The notes below the pieces were generated by a model. The model was not told the DNA's origin, ran no database searches, and saw only the letters and a list, made by a program, of their open reading frames with translations. DNA of 64,000 nucleotides from Acetivibrio thermocellus ATCC 27405. GTDB lineage: Bacteria > Bacillota > Clostridia > Acetivibrionales > Acetivibrionaceae. The translations under genes and the position numbers were made by a program. Location of the stretch: the NCBI RefSeq assembly GCF_000015865.1, contig NC_009012.1:2039081-2103080 (forward strand), given 5' to 3'. This document shows positions 33,146 through 40,742 of this stretch, in pieces. Position 1 is the first letter of the stretch; every line of letters begins with the position of its first letter.

Positions 33146-33349
33146 AGCTTATACCGCCTTTCATGTGTTTCCCGTCTGTTATATAAAACGTTATGTACAT
33201 TACATAAAATCAAAATAAAGCATAATATTAAAACCCTATAAAAATCCCAAAACATCTTCCTTAAATCCAACGTTTATTATACACAACTTTACTCCCAAGT
33301 TAAACAACCAATCTCCAAAACAACTTAAATCCCCACAGGAATTTACGGC

Positions 33350-33373
33350 AAAAAAAAAGCCCTGTTGAGGGAC
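33350..33373 (-). terminator. Terminator of the btuFCD operon
   Basis: A short CCCT/AGGG stem followed by nine T on the minus strand, about 80 bases after the btuD stop. The rest of the 33146-33452 gap shows nothing further. Confidence 0.55.
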
Positions 33374-33452
33374 AAGAATTTGAATCAGTTCTCCTTAATT
33401 AATTATTACCACATATTTCTATTGTTTATACCTTCCATTCCAAAATTTTTCA

Positions 33453-34253
33453 TCATGCTCCCTGCCTTTTCAAAGGCAAGATATAAGGCCTGCTGCCGTC
33501 CATCCCTTCAATTATGAAAGGCTTTACACCATATACCTTGTTTACGGTCTCTTCCGTAAGAACCTTTTGCGGCTCTCCCTGCGCAATAACCTTTCCATCC
33601 TTGAGCATTATCAAATGGTCGCAGTACATAGAGGCAAAATTCAAATCATGCAGGACCGCAATAATTGTTTTTCCCTCCCGGGCCATTTTTCCCACAAGTT
33701 CCAAAATCTCTATCTGGTGCTGAATGTCAAGGTGGGAAATCGGCTCATCCAGAAGCACTATATCGGTCTCCTGCACCAAGGCCCGGGCAATGAAAACTCT
33801 CTGCCTCTCTCCTCCGCTTATCTCATTAATCCGCCTGTCTTTAAGGTGCCACACATTTGAAGCAATCATGGCCTTTTTGGCAATCTCCCAATCTTTGGCG
33901 CTTTCAGTCTGAAACCTCTTTATATAAGGGTATCTTCCCATAAGCACAACATCCATAACCGGATAATCACAGGCAATACCGGTGCTTTGATAGAGGCATG
34001 CAATTTTTTTCGAAAGCTCCCTCGCCTTCATTCTGCTGATATCTTCACCGTTAACATATATTGCGCCTTTTTGCGGTCGAAGAGCTCTTGCCATGCTCTT
34101 TAAAAGCGTGGTTTTCCCTGACCCGTTTGGGCCAAGAATCCCGTAAAACCTGCCTTTCTCCATCTGCAAGGATATGCCCTTTAGCACATTTAAATCTCCA
34201 AAGGATACTTCTATATCCCTTACCTCAATTGAATATGCCTTGCCCTGCCTCAA
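33453..34253 (-). CDS. btuD: Vitamin B12 ABC transporter, ATP-binding protein
   Basis: A 266-residue ATPase of the FecE/BtuD group. Walker A GPNGSGKTT near residue 40, Q-loop region LYQSTGIACDYP, signature SGGERQR, Walker B IVLLDEP and the H-loop VLHDLN. It powers import with BtuC and BtuF. Starts at TTG just before the btuC stop. The cobalamin riboswitch upstream of the operon is what makes B12 rather than iron siderophore the likely substrate. Confidence 0.88.
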   Translation of the reverse strand: MRQGKAYSIEVRDIEVSFGDLNVLKGISLQMEKGRFYGILGPNGSGKTTLLKSMARALRPQKGAIYVNGEDISRMKARELSKKIACLYQSTGIACDYPVMDVVLMGRYPYIKRFQTESAKDWEIAKKAMIASNVWHLKDRRINEISGGERQRVFIARALVQETDIVLLDEPISHLDIQHQIEILELVGKMAREGKTIIAVLHDLNFASMYCDHLIMLKDGKVIAQGEPQKVLTEETVNKVYGVKPFIIEGMDGSRPYILPLKRQGA

Positions 34254-35300
34254 TCAAACCACCTTCTTCTTGTTTCTTATCAAAACCGAAATAAAATACG
34301 GGGCACCAAACATTGATGTCAGCACGCCCACTGGAATTTCCGCCGTGGGAATCCTGGATATTGTGTCACACAGTACCAGAAACATTCCCCCTCCTATTGC
34401 CGAAAAGGGAAGAACCACCCTGTTGTCCGAACGGGATATCAGTCTTACCGTATGCGGAACAATCAGTCCCACAAAACCAATAACGCCGCTTACCGCCACA
34501 CAGGCCGCAACAACAACCGAGCAAACTACAAGCAGCAGCTTTTTTACCTTCTCCACCTCAACACCAAGACTTCTTGCCTCATCCTCTCCGACGGCAATTA
34601 TGTTAAGCTCCCTGGCAAAAACGCAAACAACAACTATGCCTGCCACAACCAGGGGAGCAAGTATCAGCACCTGCCTCCAGGAGGTAAAGGCTATGCTTCC
34701 CATCATCCAATATGTAATATTTGACACTTTGTCACGATTCAAAACCATCAATACCGACATAACGGAAGATGCAAAAAAGCTGACCGCCACCCCGGCAAGC
34801 AAAAGATGGGTGTTGGACAGTTTGACTCCGGTTTTTGCTATGTTAAAAACGATAAAAACCGTAAGAAGCGCAAAAACAAAAGCAACTGCCGTAATAATGC
34901 CAAACCCTCCAACCACCTTGTCGGTTCCCATCACAATAGCAATCGAAGCTCCCAGGGCCGCTCCCGCCGATACTCCCAAAACATAAGGGTCGGCCATGGG
35001 ATTTGCAAACATTCCCTGGTACGTTGCTCCAACCGCTGAAAGACCCGCCCCTATGATTGCGGCGGCAATAACTCTGGGAAGCCTTATGTTGAGCACTATA
35101 AGCTCATGGGTCCTGCTTATTTCTCCTGCCGGCACAAATCTTCCGGCAAAAGGTATCCTGCGAACCAAAATACGCAGAGCGTCAAATATTGATATATTGG
35201 CAGCACCCACTGTCGCCGAAAACAGCACCAGAAAAAATAAAAGCAAAATTCCAGAAATCAAGGCAAACCTGTATCTATACTTTTTATCCCCAAACGTCAT
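34254..35300 (-). CDS. btuC: Vitamin B12 ABC transporter, permease
   Basis: A 348-residue membrane protein of the FecCD/BtuC family with about ten hydrophobic helices. Family signatures include GAGLSAVGATYQGMFANPMADPY in two parts (ending PYVLGVSAGAALGAS) and GVIGFVGLIVPH before the last helices. Ends against btuD and starts 15 bases after btuF. Substrate assignment comes from the riboswitch. Confidence 0.88.
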   Translation of the reverse strand: MTFGDKKYRYRFALISGILLLFFLVLFSATVGAANISIFDALRILVRRIPFAGRFVPAGEISRTHELIVLNIRLPRVIAAAIIGAGLSAVGATYQGMFANPMADPYVLGVSAGAALGASIAIVMGTDKVVGGFGIITAVAFVFALLTVFIVFNIAKTGVKLSNTHLLLAGVAVSFFASSVMSVLMVLNRDKVSNITYWMMGSIAFTSWRQVLILAPLVVAGIVVVCVFARELNIIAVGEDEARSLGVEVEKVKKLLLVVCSVVVAACVAVSGVIGFVGLIVPHTVRLISRSDNRVVLPFSAIGGGMFLVLCDTISRIPTAEIPVGVLTSMFGAPYFISVLIRNKKKVV

Positions 35301-35315
35301 CTATATTTCTCCGTT

Positions 35316-36272
35316 TCATTTAAAAACTTCAGGATGAATTATTTTAGCAAGTTCCAAAACCCCGTCGGCAATTCTCGGCCCCTGCCTGTCCAGCATATTG
35401 TTGTCTATCTCAAAAAGCTTTCCGTTTTTTACCGCGGAAAGTTCCTTGTATCCGTCGGTATTTTTTATTCCTTCTTTTGTATCATAATATTTTGAGCATA
35501 TAAGTATGTCAGGATCCTTTTCAAGGAGGCTTTCTATGTTGTATTTCCAGCCTTCCACATCATCCGCCGCGTTCTTTCCTCCAGCCATCCCAATCATGCG
35601 GCTGATAAATGTGTCCCTTCCTGCGGTATAATCCCCAAACTCGCCATAGCCAAGAACATAATAAACACTGGGCTTTTCAAGGCCGTCGACCTTGCTCTTT
35701 ACAAACTCTATTTTTTCCTTCATTTCCGTCACAACATTCTTTGCCTCTTCCCGGGCGTTCAGCAAAAGACCAATCTTTTCGATCATGTTGTAGACACCTT
35801 CAAAGTCCTTCTCGGCCTGAAAGATAGCCACCTTGATATTGGCCTCCTCAAGCTTTTGCAGCATCTCTTTCGTAAAGATGGAAGATGCTATAACCACATC
35901 CGGCTGAAGTTCAACTATCTTTTCCACATTCGGCTGGTCTATATTTCCTATTGACTCGATGTTCTTCGCCTCTTCCGGATAATCGCAAAAATCCGTCCGT
36001 CCCACCAGCTTGTCCTGCTTGCCCAACGCAAAAATTATCTCCGTTATGTTGGGGGCAACTGAGACTATCCTTTCAGGTTCTTTGTCCAGGTTGACTTCCC
36101 TGTCATAGGAATCCTTCAAAGTTACACTGTATCCGTTATTATTATCACCGGCCCCATCAGTTGGCCCGTTTTTATTGTTTTTATTGCATGAAGAAAAAGC
36201 AAAAATCAAAATTAACGCCGTTAACAGCGGCAGTATCTTTCTTTTTAAAATCATACTCCTTTTATTCCTCAT
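35316..36272 (-). CDS. btuF: Vitamin B12-binding lipoprotein
   Basis: A 318-residue substrate-binding lipoprotein. Signal peptide with lipobox FSSC (Cys about residue 29), then an Asn-rich linker and a BtuF/FhuD-type domain: PERIVSVAPNITEIIFALG, VGRTDFCDYPEEA, and DVVIASS. First gene after the cobalamin riboswitch, so expression should fall when B12 is plentiful. ATG 36272 is eight bases after GGGAG. Confidence 0.87.
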   Translation of the reverse strand: MRNKRSMILKRKILPLLTALILIFAFSSCNKNNKNGPTDGAGDNNNGYSVTLKDSYDREVNLDKEPERIVSVAPNITEIIFALGKQDKLVGRTDFCDYPEEAKNIESIGNIDQPNVEKIVELQPDVVIASSIFTKEMLQKLEEANIKVAIFQAEKDFEGVYNMIEKIGLLLNAREEAKNVVTEMKEKIEFVKSKVDGLEKPSVYYVLGYGEFGDYTAGRDTFISRMIGMAGGKNAADDVEGWKYNIESLLEKDPDILICSKYYDTKEGIKNTDGYKELSAVKNGKLFEIDNNMLDRQGPRIADGVLELAKIIHPEVFK

Positions 36273-36395
36273 ACGTTACTCTCCCTTCAAAAATAAAACG
36301 AGATTACAATAAAACGAAATTATAAAAGGATAACAGTACCATTTATAAAAGGTCACTTATAAAAGGATTTGAAACATCATAAAGTATCATAAAAT

Positions 36396-36439
36396 CACAA
36401 AAAATTAAGCCTCCTAACCTACGCAGAGATTAAGAGGCT
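36396..36439 (-). terminator. Riboswitch-controlled terminator of btuFCD
   Basis: Stem AGCCTCTTAA... / ...TTAGGAGGCT followed by AATTTTTTG on the minus strand. It lies between the cobalamin riboswitch and btuF, so it is the expression platform that stops transcription when ligand is bound. Confidence 0.8.
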
Positions 36440-36501
36440 GCTGTTCGTTGCAGTTACGCAAATCATACACCTCCCCTATCGCTCGTAGAGTTTCCGGTGT
36501 T

Positions 36502-36665
36502 GTCTGCAGGCAGGTCTTCTGACTTAGGTTCATCAACTCTTCATGCCTTCCCAGTCTCCCAGTGGCAATAATCTGAAGAGTCTCCCCATCACAGCGGCGG
36601 GACCGTGCAGGAATCTCACCTGCTTCCCTTTTAATCGGCATAAAAATATGCACGAACCTGCAAAC
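36502..36665 (-). promoter_or_regulatory. Cobalamin riboswitch
   Basis: The closing stem is GTTTGCAGG (36657-36665) with CCTGCAGAC (36502-36510). Between them, on the minus strand, are the conserved AAAGGGAAGCAGGTG, GGTCCCGCCGCTGTGA, the GCCACTGGGAGACTGGGAAGG block, and AGTCAGAAGACCTGCC, the hallmarks of the B12 aptamer. It senses adenosylcobalamin or related forms and controls btuFCD through the terminator at 36396. Confidence 0.95.
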
Positions 36666-36688
36666 CACTATATTCAATTTTCTAAAAT

Positions 36689-36717
36689 ATTCTATCACAA
36701 ATAATTTTTGAGGTCAA
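36689..36717 (-). promoter_or_regulatory. Promoter of the btuFCD operon
   Basis: TTGACC (36712-36717), 17-base spacer, TAGAAT (36689-36694). Transcription would begin about 15 bases before the riboswitch closing stem. Confidence 0.8.
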
Positions 36718-36772
36718 TATCCCTGTTGCAATTTTTACCATTATTTTCTGCCATTTTTTTGCAAAAACTCAA

Positions 36773-37939
36773 TTACTCTACCTTTGTTCCGCATTCGGAA
36801 CAGAATTTTGTTCCCGGTGAAAGCTTCGCACCGCAGTTGTTGCACACTACCTCCTGCTTTTCTCCGCATTCAGGACAGAACTTTGCTCCTTTGCTGATCT
36901 CATGATTGCATTTAATACACCTGTCCTTCTCTTCCACAAGAGACTTGCCGCAGTTTGGACAGAATTTTGTCCCGGCGGGCACACCGGTTTTACACGAAGG
37001 ACACACCACACTCTGCTGCGGAGGCTGCACCTGAGGCTGTGGCTGAGGCTGATAGTATTGGGGATTCTGCTGAAAACCTCCGCCAAAAACCTGTCCCATT
37101 ATATTGCCTATCGCAGCTCCGGCTCCCATTCCGGCACCCATGCTTGCAAAAGAGCCACCCCCCTGGTTTGACGCGGCTGAGTTCATTGCGTCGAGAGCTC
37201 TCTTTTTGGCGTAAGTGTCCATACCGCCCATCAAATTTATCTGTGCGCCTTCCTGGTAAGCTTTTCTGAGCTCTTCCGGAAGAATCAGCGATTCAATCGT
37301 AAATTCAACCAGTTCAAGCCCAAGAGCTTCAAATTTGCTCTTTGCATGCACCTTAACCATTTCGGCAAACTCAGGCATGTTGCTCTGCATCTCAAAGAAG
37401 GACTTTTTGGATTCTGCAACCGTATCTTTAAGGTACGTCATAATATATGACCTTAAAGTCCTGGTCAAATCCTGAGTTGCCATGGTACCCCTTGTTCCTG
37501 ACACGTCTTTTAAGAATTTTACCGGGTCTGACACTCTGAAGGCATATGTTCCCCTTGCTCCGACCTCAATTGGGCCGAACATAGGATCCAACATCGGAAG
37601 GGGTGACTGGGTACCCCAAGTCTGTTCGGTAAACAGTCTGGTGTTTATAAAATACACTTCTGCTTTAAAAGGTGAATTAAATCCGTACTTCCATGATTTC
37701 AGCTTTGTCAGAATCGGCAAGTTTTCAGTCGTAAGTTCGTATCTTCCAGGTTCAAAAACGTCCGCCAACTGACCTTCGTTTATGAATATAGCCACCTGCG
37801 ATTCTCTCACAGTTAGCTGGGCTCCCATTTTTATTTCCTTGTTTGCTACAGGAAAGCGGTAAACTATGGTATCTGCAGAAGAATCCGTCCATTCGATAAC
37901 TTCAATGAATTGTCCTTTGATAAAGTTTATCAAACCCAT
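36773..37939 (-). CDS. SPFH-domain protein with C-terminal zinc ribbons
   Basis: A 388-residue protein. Residues ~1-260 form an SPFH (stomatin/flotillin-like) domain of the YdjI/virion-core type (MGLINFIKGQFIEVIEW opening, TESLILPEELRKAYQEGAQ end). A Gly/Gln/Pro-rich linker follows, then three zinc ribbons (CPSCKTGVPAGTKFCPNCG, CIKCNHEISKGAKFCPECG, CNNCGAKLSPGTKFCSECG). Such proteins organise membrane-associated assemblies; the exact role is unknown. The ATG at 37939 follows GGGGTG. Confidence 0.85.
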   Translation of the reverse strand: MGLINFIKGQFIEVIEWTDSSADTIVYRFPVANKEIKMGAQLTVRESQVAIFINEGQLADVFEPGRYELTTENLPILTKLKSWKYGFNSPFKAEVYFINTRLFTEQTWGTQSPLPMLDPMFGPIEVGARGTYAFRVSDPVKFLKDVSGTRGTMATQDLTRTLRSYIMTYLKDTVAESKKSFFEMQSNMPEFAEMVKVHAKSKFEALGLELVEFTIESLILPEELRKAYQEGAQINLMGGMDTYAKKRALDAMNSAASNQGGGSFASMGAGMGAGAAIGNIMGQVFGGGFQQNPQYYQPQPQPQVQPPQQSVVCPSCKTGVPAGTKFCPNCGKSLVEEKDRCIKCNHEISKGAKFCPECGEKQEVVCNNCGAKLSPGTKFCSECGTKVE

Positions 37940-38231
37940 TTTAAACACCCCTTTTAACAAGTTTTAATGAGCAAACAGCCTCTACACTTCCGTAAATTAT
38001 CTTTTTTCTCAAAAAAGCAATAAAAACAGAAAAAAAACAATTAATTTTAGTCATATTCTATTTTACCATATACTTTTCACAATTCAAATCTTTTTGTAAA
38101 TAATTAGAGTGTGGGGCATTTTCTGATTCGTTATAACAATGCGAATTTTTGTATATAATATTGAAGAATATGTATTTTCAGATTTTTATATCAAATTAAT
38201 AAATACAATTTTATATTATTTTAAACCCGCT

Positions 38232-38259
38232 TTGACTTTAATTTTTTCAATGATATAAT
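38232..38259 (+). promoter_or_regulatory. Promoter of the M23 peptidase-bactofilin operon
   Basis: TTGACT (38232-38237), 16-base spacer, TATAAT (38254-38259). The remaining part of the divergent gap 37940-38231 is AT-rich with no other feature I can support. Confidence 0.65.
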
Positions 38260-38320
38260 AAATAAGGTTACATTGTAAAAATAAATTAATAAAAAATAAA
38301 AAGAACAAAAGGCGGTTGTT

Positions 38321-39250
38321 ATGAAAAAATCAAGCCAGAGAAAAGAAAGTAAATATTTGTCAATAGTTGTTATACCTCACAATACAGATGAGATAAAGGT
38401 ATTTAAAATCTCTTCTGTAAAGTACAAGTTGATGGCTCTCGGTGCAATTCTGCTGACCATGTTTATATGCTCCGGGATTTTGATTACATATTTGATATAC
38501 GAAAACCGTGTGTTAAATGAAGACAGAAAAAAGGTTATTGCCGTCAACAACCAGCAAATGAACTTGATTACCGAGAGAGAGGAAATCATTCAGTCCTATA
38601 TCAGGAAAGTTGAAGAGCAGGACAAGCTAATCAAAAATTTCACAACTCTCTACAGGGATATGACCGCAAAATACATCGACGGCAGCATGGAAAACGTTAC
38701 AGCTTCAAGATCCGGTCTTAGAGATGATCGTGCCTTTATAAACGATATAAACAAACTCAAAGGCATTTTAGACAAACTCGAAGAAATTAACGGTGATGAC
38801 GCTGATATTCTTAGCAGTTTAAGCGAAACCCAATCCAAGCTGAAACAATACATAGACTCCATTCCGACTCTCTGGCCGGCTTCCGGAAGAATCAGTTCTC
38901 GTTTCGGAACCCGCTCGGATCCTTTTAACTTCTCCCAGAAAGTACATGAAGGCATCGATATTGCAGCAGACTATGGTACAACAATATTGGCTTCAGCCAC
39001 TGGAAAAGTTACTCTTTCAGACTGGTACGGCAATTACGGCAAATGTGTCATTATCGACCACGGGTACGGTCTTAGCACACTTTACGGCCATTGCCAGACA
39101 CTTCTGGTCAAAGAGGGACAAACTGTCAAAAAGGGAGATAAAATAGCGACGGTCGGCAGCACCGGAAGAAGCACAGGTCCCCATCTGCATTTTGAAGTAA
39201 GACTCAACGGTGTTCCTGTAGACCCGCTTCAGTATCTGGACAACAAATAG
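38321..39250 (+). CDS. Membrane-anchored M23 peptidoglycan endopeptidase
   Basis: A 309-residue protein. One membrane helix (~residues 37-60), a coiled coil (~65-150) and a C-terminal LytM/M23 domain with zinc motif HEGIDIAADYG, later SDWYGNYGKCVIIDHGYG and HLHFEVRLNG. All canonical ligands (His, Asp, HxH) are present. Cuts cell-wall peptide cross-links at the outer membrane face. It shares a promoter with the bactofilin gene that follows after 36 bases. Confidence 0.9.
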   Translation: MKKSSQRKESKYLSIVVIPHNTDEIKVFKISSVKYKLMALGAILLTMFICSGILITYLIYENRVLNEDRKKVIAVNNQQMNLITEREEIIQSYIRKVEEQDKLIKNFTTLYRDMTAKYIDGSMENVTASRSGLRDDRAFINDINKLKGILDKLEEINGDDADILSSLSETQSKLKQYIDSIPTLWPASGRISSRFGTRSDPFNFSQKVHEGIDIAADYGTTILASATGKVTLSDWYGNYGKCVIIDHGYGLSTLYGHCQTLLVKEGQTVKKGDKIATVGSTGRSTGPHLHFEVRLNGVPVDPLQYLDNK

Positions 39251-39286
39251 GGAATCAAATGACAAGTTGTCAAAGGGAGGTTAAGC

Positions 39287-39724
39287 ATGTTTAATAAAAA
39301 AGAGAATTCAAGCCCGGATGTTTTTGACACGCTTATAGGAGTAAATACCTTTTTGGAAGGCAATATCGAGACGGAAGGAACCGTCAGAATCGACGGAAAG
39401 ATTAAGGGGAACGTTAAAGTAAAAGGTGATGTCTACATAGGCAAAGATGCCAATATTAACGGAAATATATCTGCCAACAATGTTTACATGTCAGGCAGAG
39501 TTGACGGAAATATTGAAGCCAAGGGAGTACTGAGGATACTGTCAACTGCCCAGCTTTACGGAGATATACTGGTTCAAAGCCTCATATCCGATGAAGGCAG
39601 TATATTTGAAGGAAACTGCAAAATGGTGTCCGCTTCAAATGCGCAAAATTCAGACGGCAGTGTTTCAAAAAACAATAAAAACGTTAAAGACAAAGATGGT
39701 GACAAATCCCATACTTCTGCATAA
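39287..39724 (+). CDS. Bactofilin
   Basis: A 145-residue polymer-forming protein (DUF583). Residues ~15-115 are right-handed beta-helix repeats (ETEGTVRIDGKIKGNVKVKG, IGKDANINGNISANNVYMSG). N- and C-terminal tails are charged and disordered. Bactofilins form filaments at the membrane that position cell-wall enzymes; pairing with an M23 peptidase gene, as here, is a recurrent arrangement. Confidence 0.92.
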   Translation: MFNKKENSSPDVFDTLIGVNTFLEGNIETEGTVRIDGKIKGNVKVKGDVYIGKDANINGNISANNVYMSGRVDGNIEAKGVLRILSTAQLYGDILVQSLISDEGSIFEGNCKMVSASNAQNSDGSVSKNNKNVKDKDGDKSHTSA

Positions 39725-39803
39725 TATGCCTCGATAAATGTACAGGATTAAATTTCAAAAATGAATTTGCAAAAGAAGAACATAAAACTTGGAAATTACA
39801 CAG

Positions 39804-39840
39804 GTCAGGTGAAGCCATGTTTTCATCTGACTTTATTTTG
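39804..39840 (+). terminator. Terminator after the bactofilin gene
   Basis: Stem GTCAGGTGAA / TTCATCTGAC followed by TTTATTTT, 80 bases after the stop. It lies between convergent genes. Confidence 0.65.
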
Positions 39841-39856
39841 CTTTGCCCGGCCGTTG

Positions 39857-40528
39857 TCACTTACCGCCGTCCCTGTCTATGTAAAACTCCGGAACATCGC
39901 CGATAATTACTGTTTCAGCCACAGGTATTCTTGTCGTTATTTCTGTTTTTTTATCCGTAAACGGCACTACAATTCCAACAGTGGTTTTTACCTCGAGGTA
40001 TATTCTGTGTCTTGTCTGATTGATTCCCGCACTGACAAATTCCGATTCAAAGTCTGTTTCCACACTGCCCGTGGGAATCACCCTGACATTGATTTTCGGT
40101 CCTCCGGCAGCAAATAAAGATTTCCCGAATACCGCCCCCAAAGGAATTGATATTTTCTCTTCAGAAAGCTCCAAAAGCTTTTTTTGAATGTCAAGAGACA
40201 AATCGGCATATATTCTGTTGAGCTTTACAATATCTGTTTGTATGGAATCTATTCTGTCATTTTCGTCTCTGTTGATTATTACAATCTCATCATAATTTAT
40301 ATTTTCATGAAAGCTTTCGTTTACTGCTTTGCTTACCACATGATTTATTATGGATTTTGTCCTATATTCGGATATTTGAAGAATGCTTCGTCTCAGCCTG
40401 CTTTCAGCAAAAATTATAACAAGCGCGAGGGAAATAATGATTATTGCAATTATTATGTACGTTTTAATTTTTGCCCTGTTTCTTTTAAAATACCAAAGTC
40501 TCCGGTAATGTTTGGCTTTTCTTCTCAT
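39857..40528 (-). CDS. yunB: Sporulation protein YunB
   Basis: A 223-residue protein with one N-terminal membrane helix (~residues 24-45) and an external domain. Family features: NHVVSKAVNE, IPLGAVFGKSLFAAGGPKI, VRVIPTGSVETDFESEF and AGINQTRHRIYLEV. In Bacillus it is a mother-cell sporulation gene. Strong AAGGAGG before ATG 40528. Supports a spore-forming host. Confidence 0.9.
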   Translation of the reverse strand: MRRKAKHYRRLWYFKRNRAKIKTYIIIAIIIISLALVIIFAESRLRRSILQISEYRTKSIINHVVSKAVNESFHENINYDEIVIINRDENDRIDSIQTDIVKLNRIYADLSLDIQKKLLELSEEKISIPLGAVFGKSLFAAGGPKINVRVIPTGSVETDFESEFVSAGINQTRHRIYLEVKTTVGIVVPFTDKKTEITTRIPVAETVIIGDVPEFYIDRDGGK

Positions 40529-40742
40529 AAAAAAACCCTCCTTTACCTATTTTATGCCCAAAGCTTGTACTCGGTGAGTGTCTGTTATCCAAATAAATTG
40601 CAAAGAATTTTTATCACTTATCATTTTTGTGTTATAATGTAATAAGTTTAGACCAGAATTTAATTAATAAAGAGATTTAAAAGAAAACAAATGGAATACC
40701 GGCAAACAATATTTTCTTTTGCAAAGAAGGAGAGGAACTTTC

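Noticed and set aside
32276-33241. 321-codon open frame on the plus strand opposite rlmD
   Set aside because: It is antisense to a well-supported RNA methyltransferase, has no ribosome site or family resemblance, and arises from codon bias of the true gene.
34174-34986. 270-codon plus-strand frame opposite the B12 permease
   Set aside because: Thr/Pro-rich shadow of a membrane protein gene; no start signal.
36414-36698. 94-codon minus-strand frame upstream of btuF
   Set aside because: Covers the cobalamin riboswitch and its terminator, so it is structured RNA, not protein.
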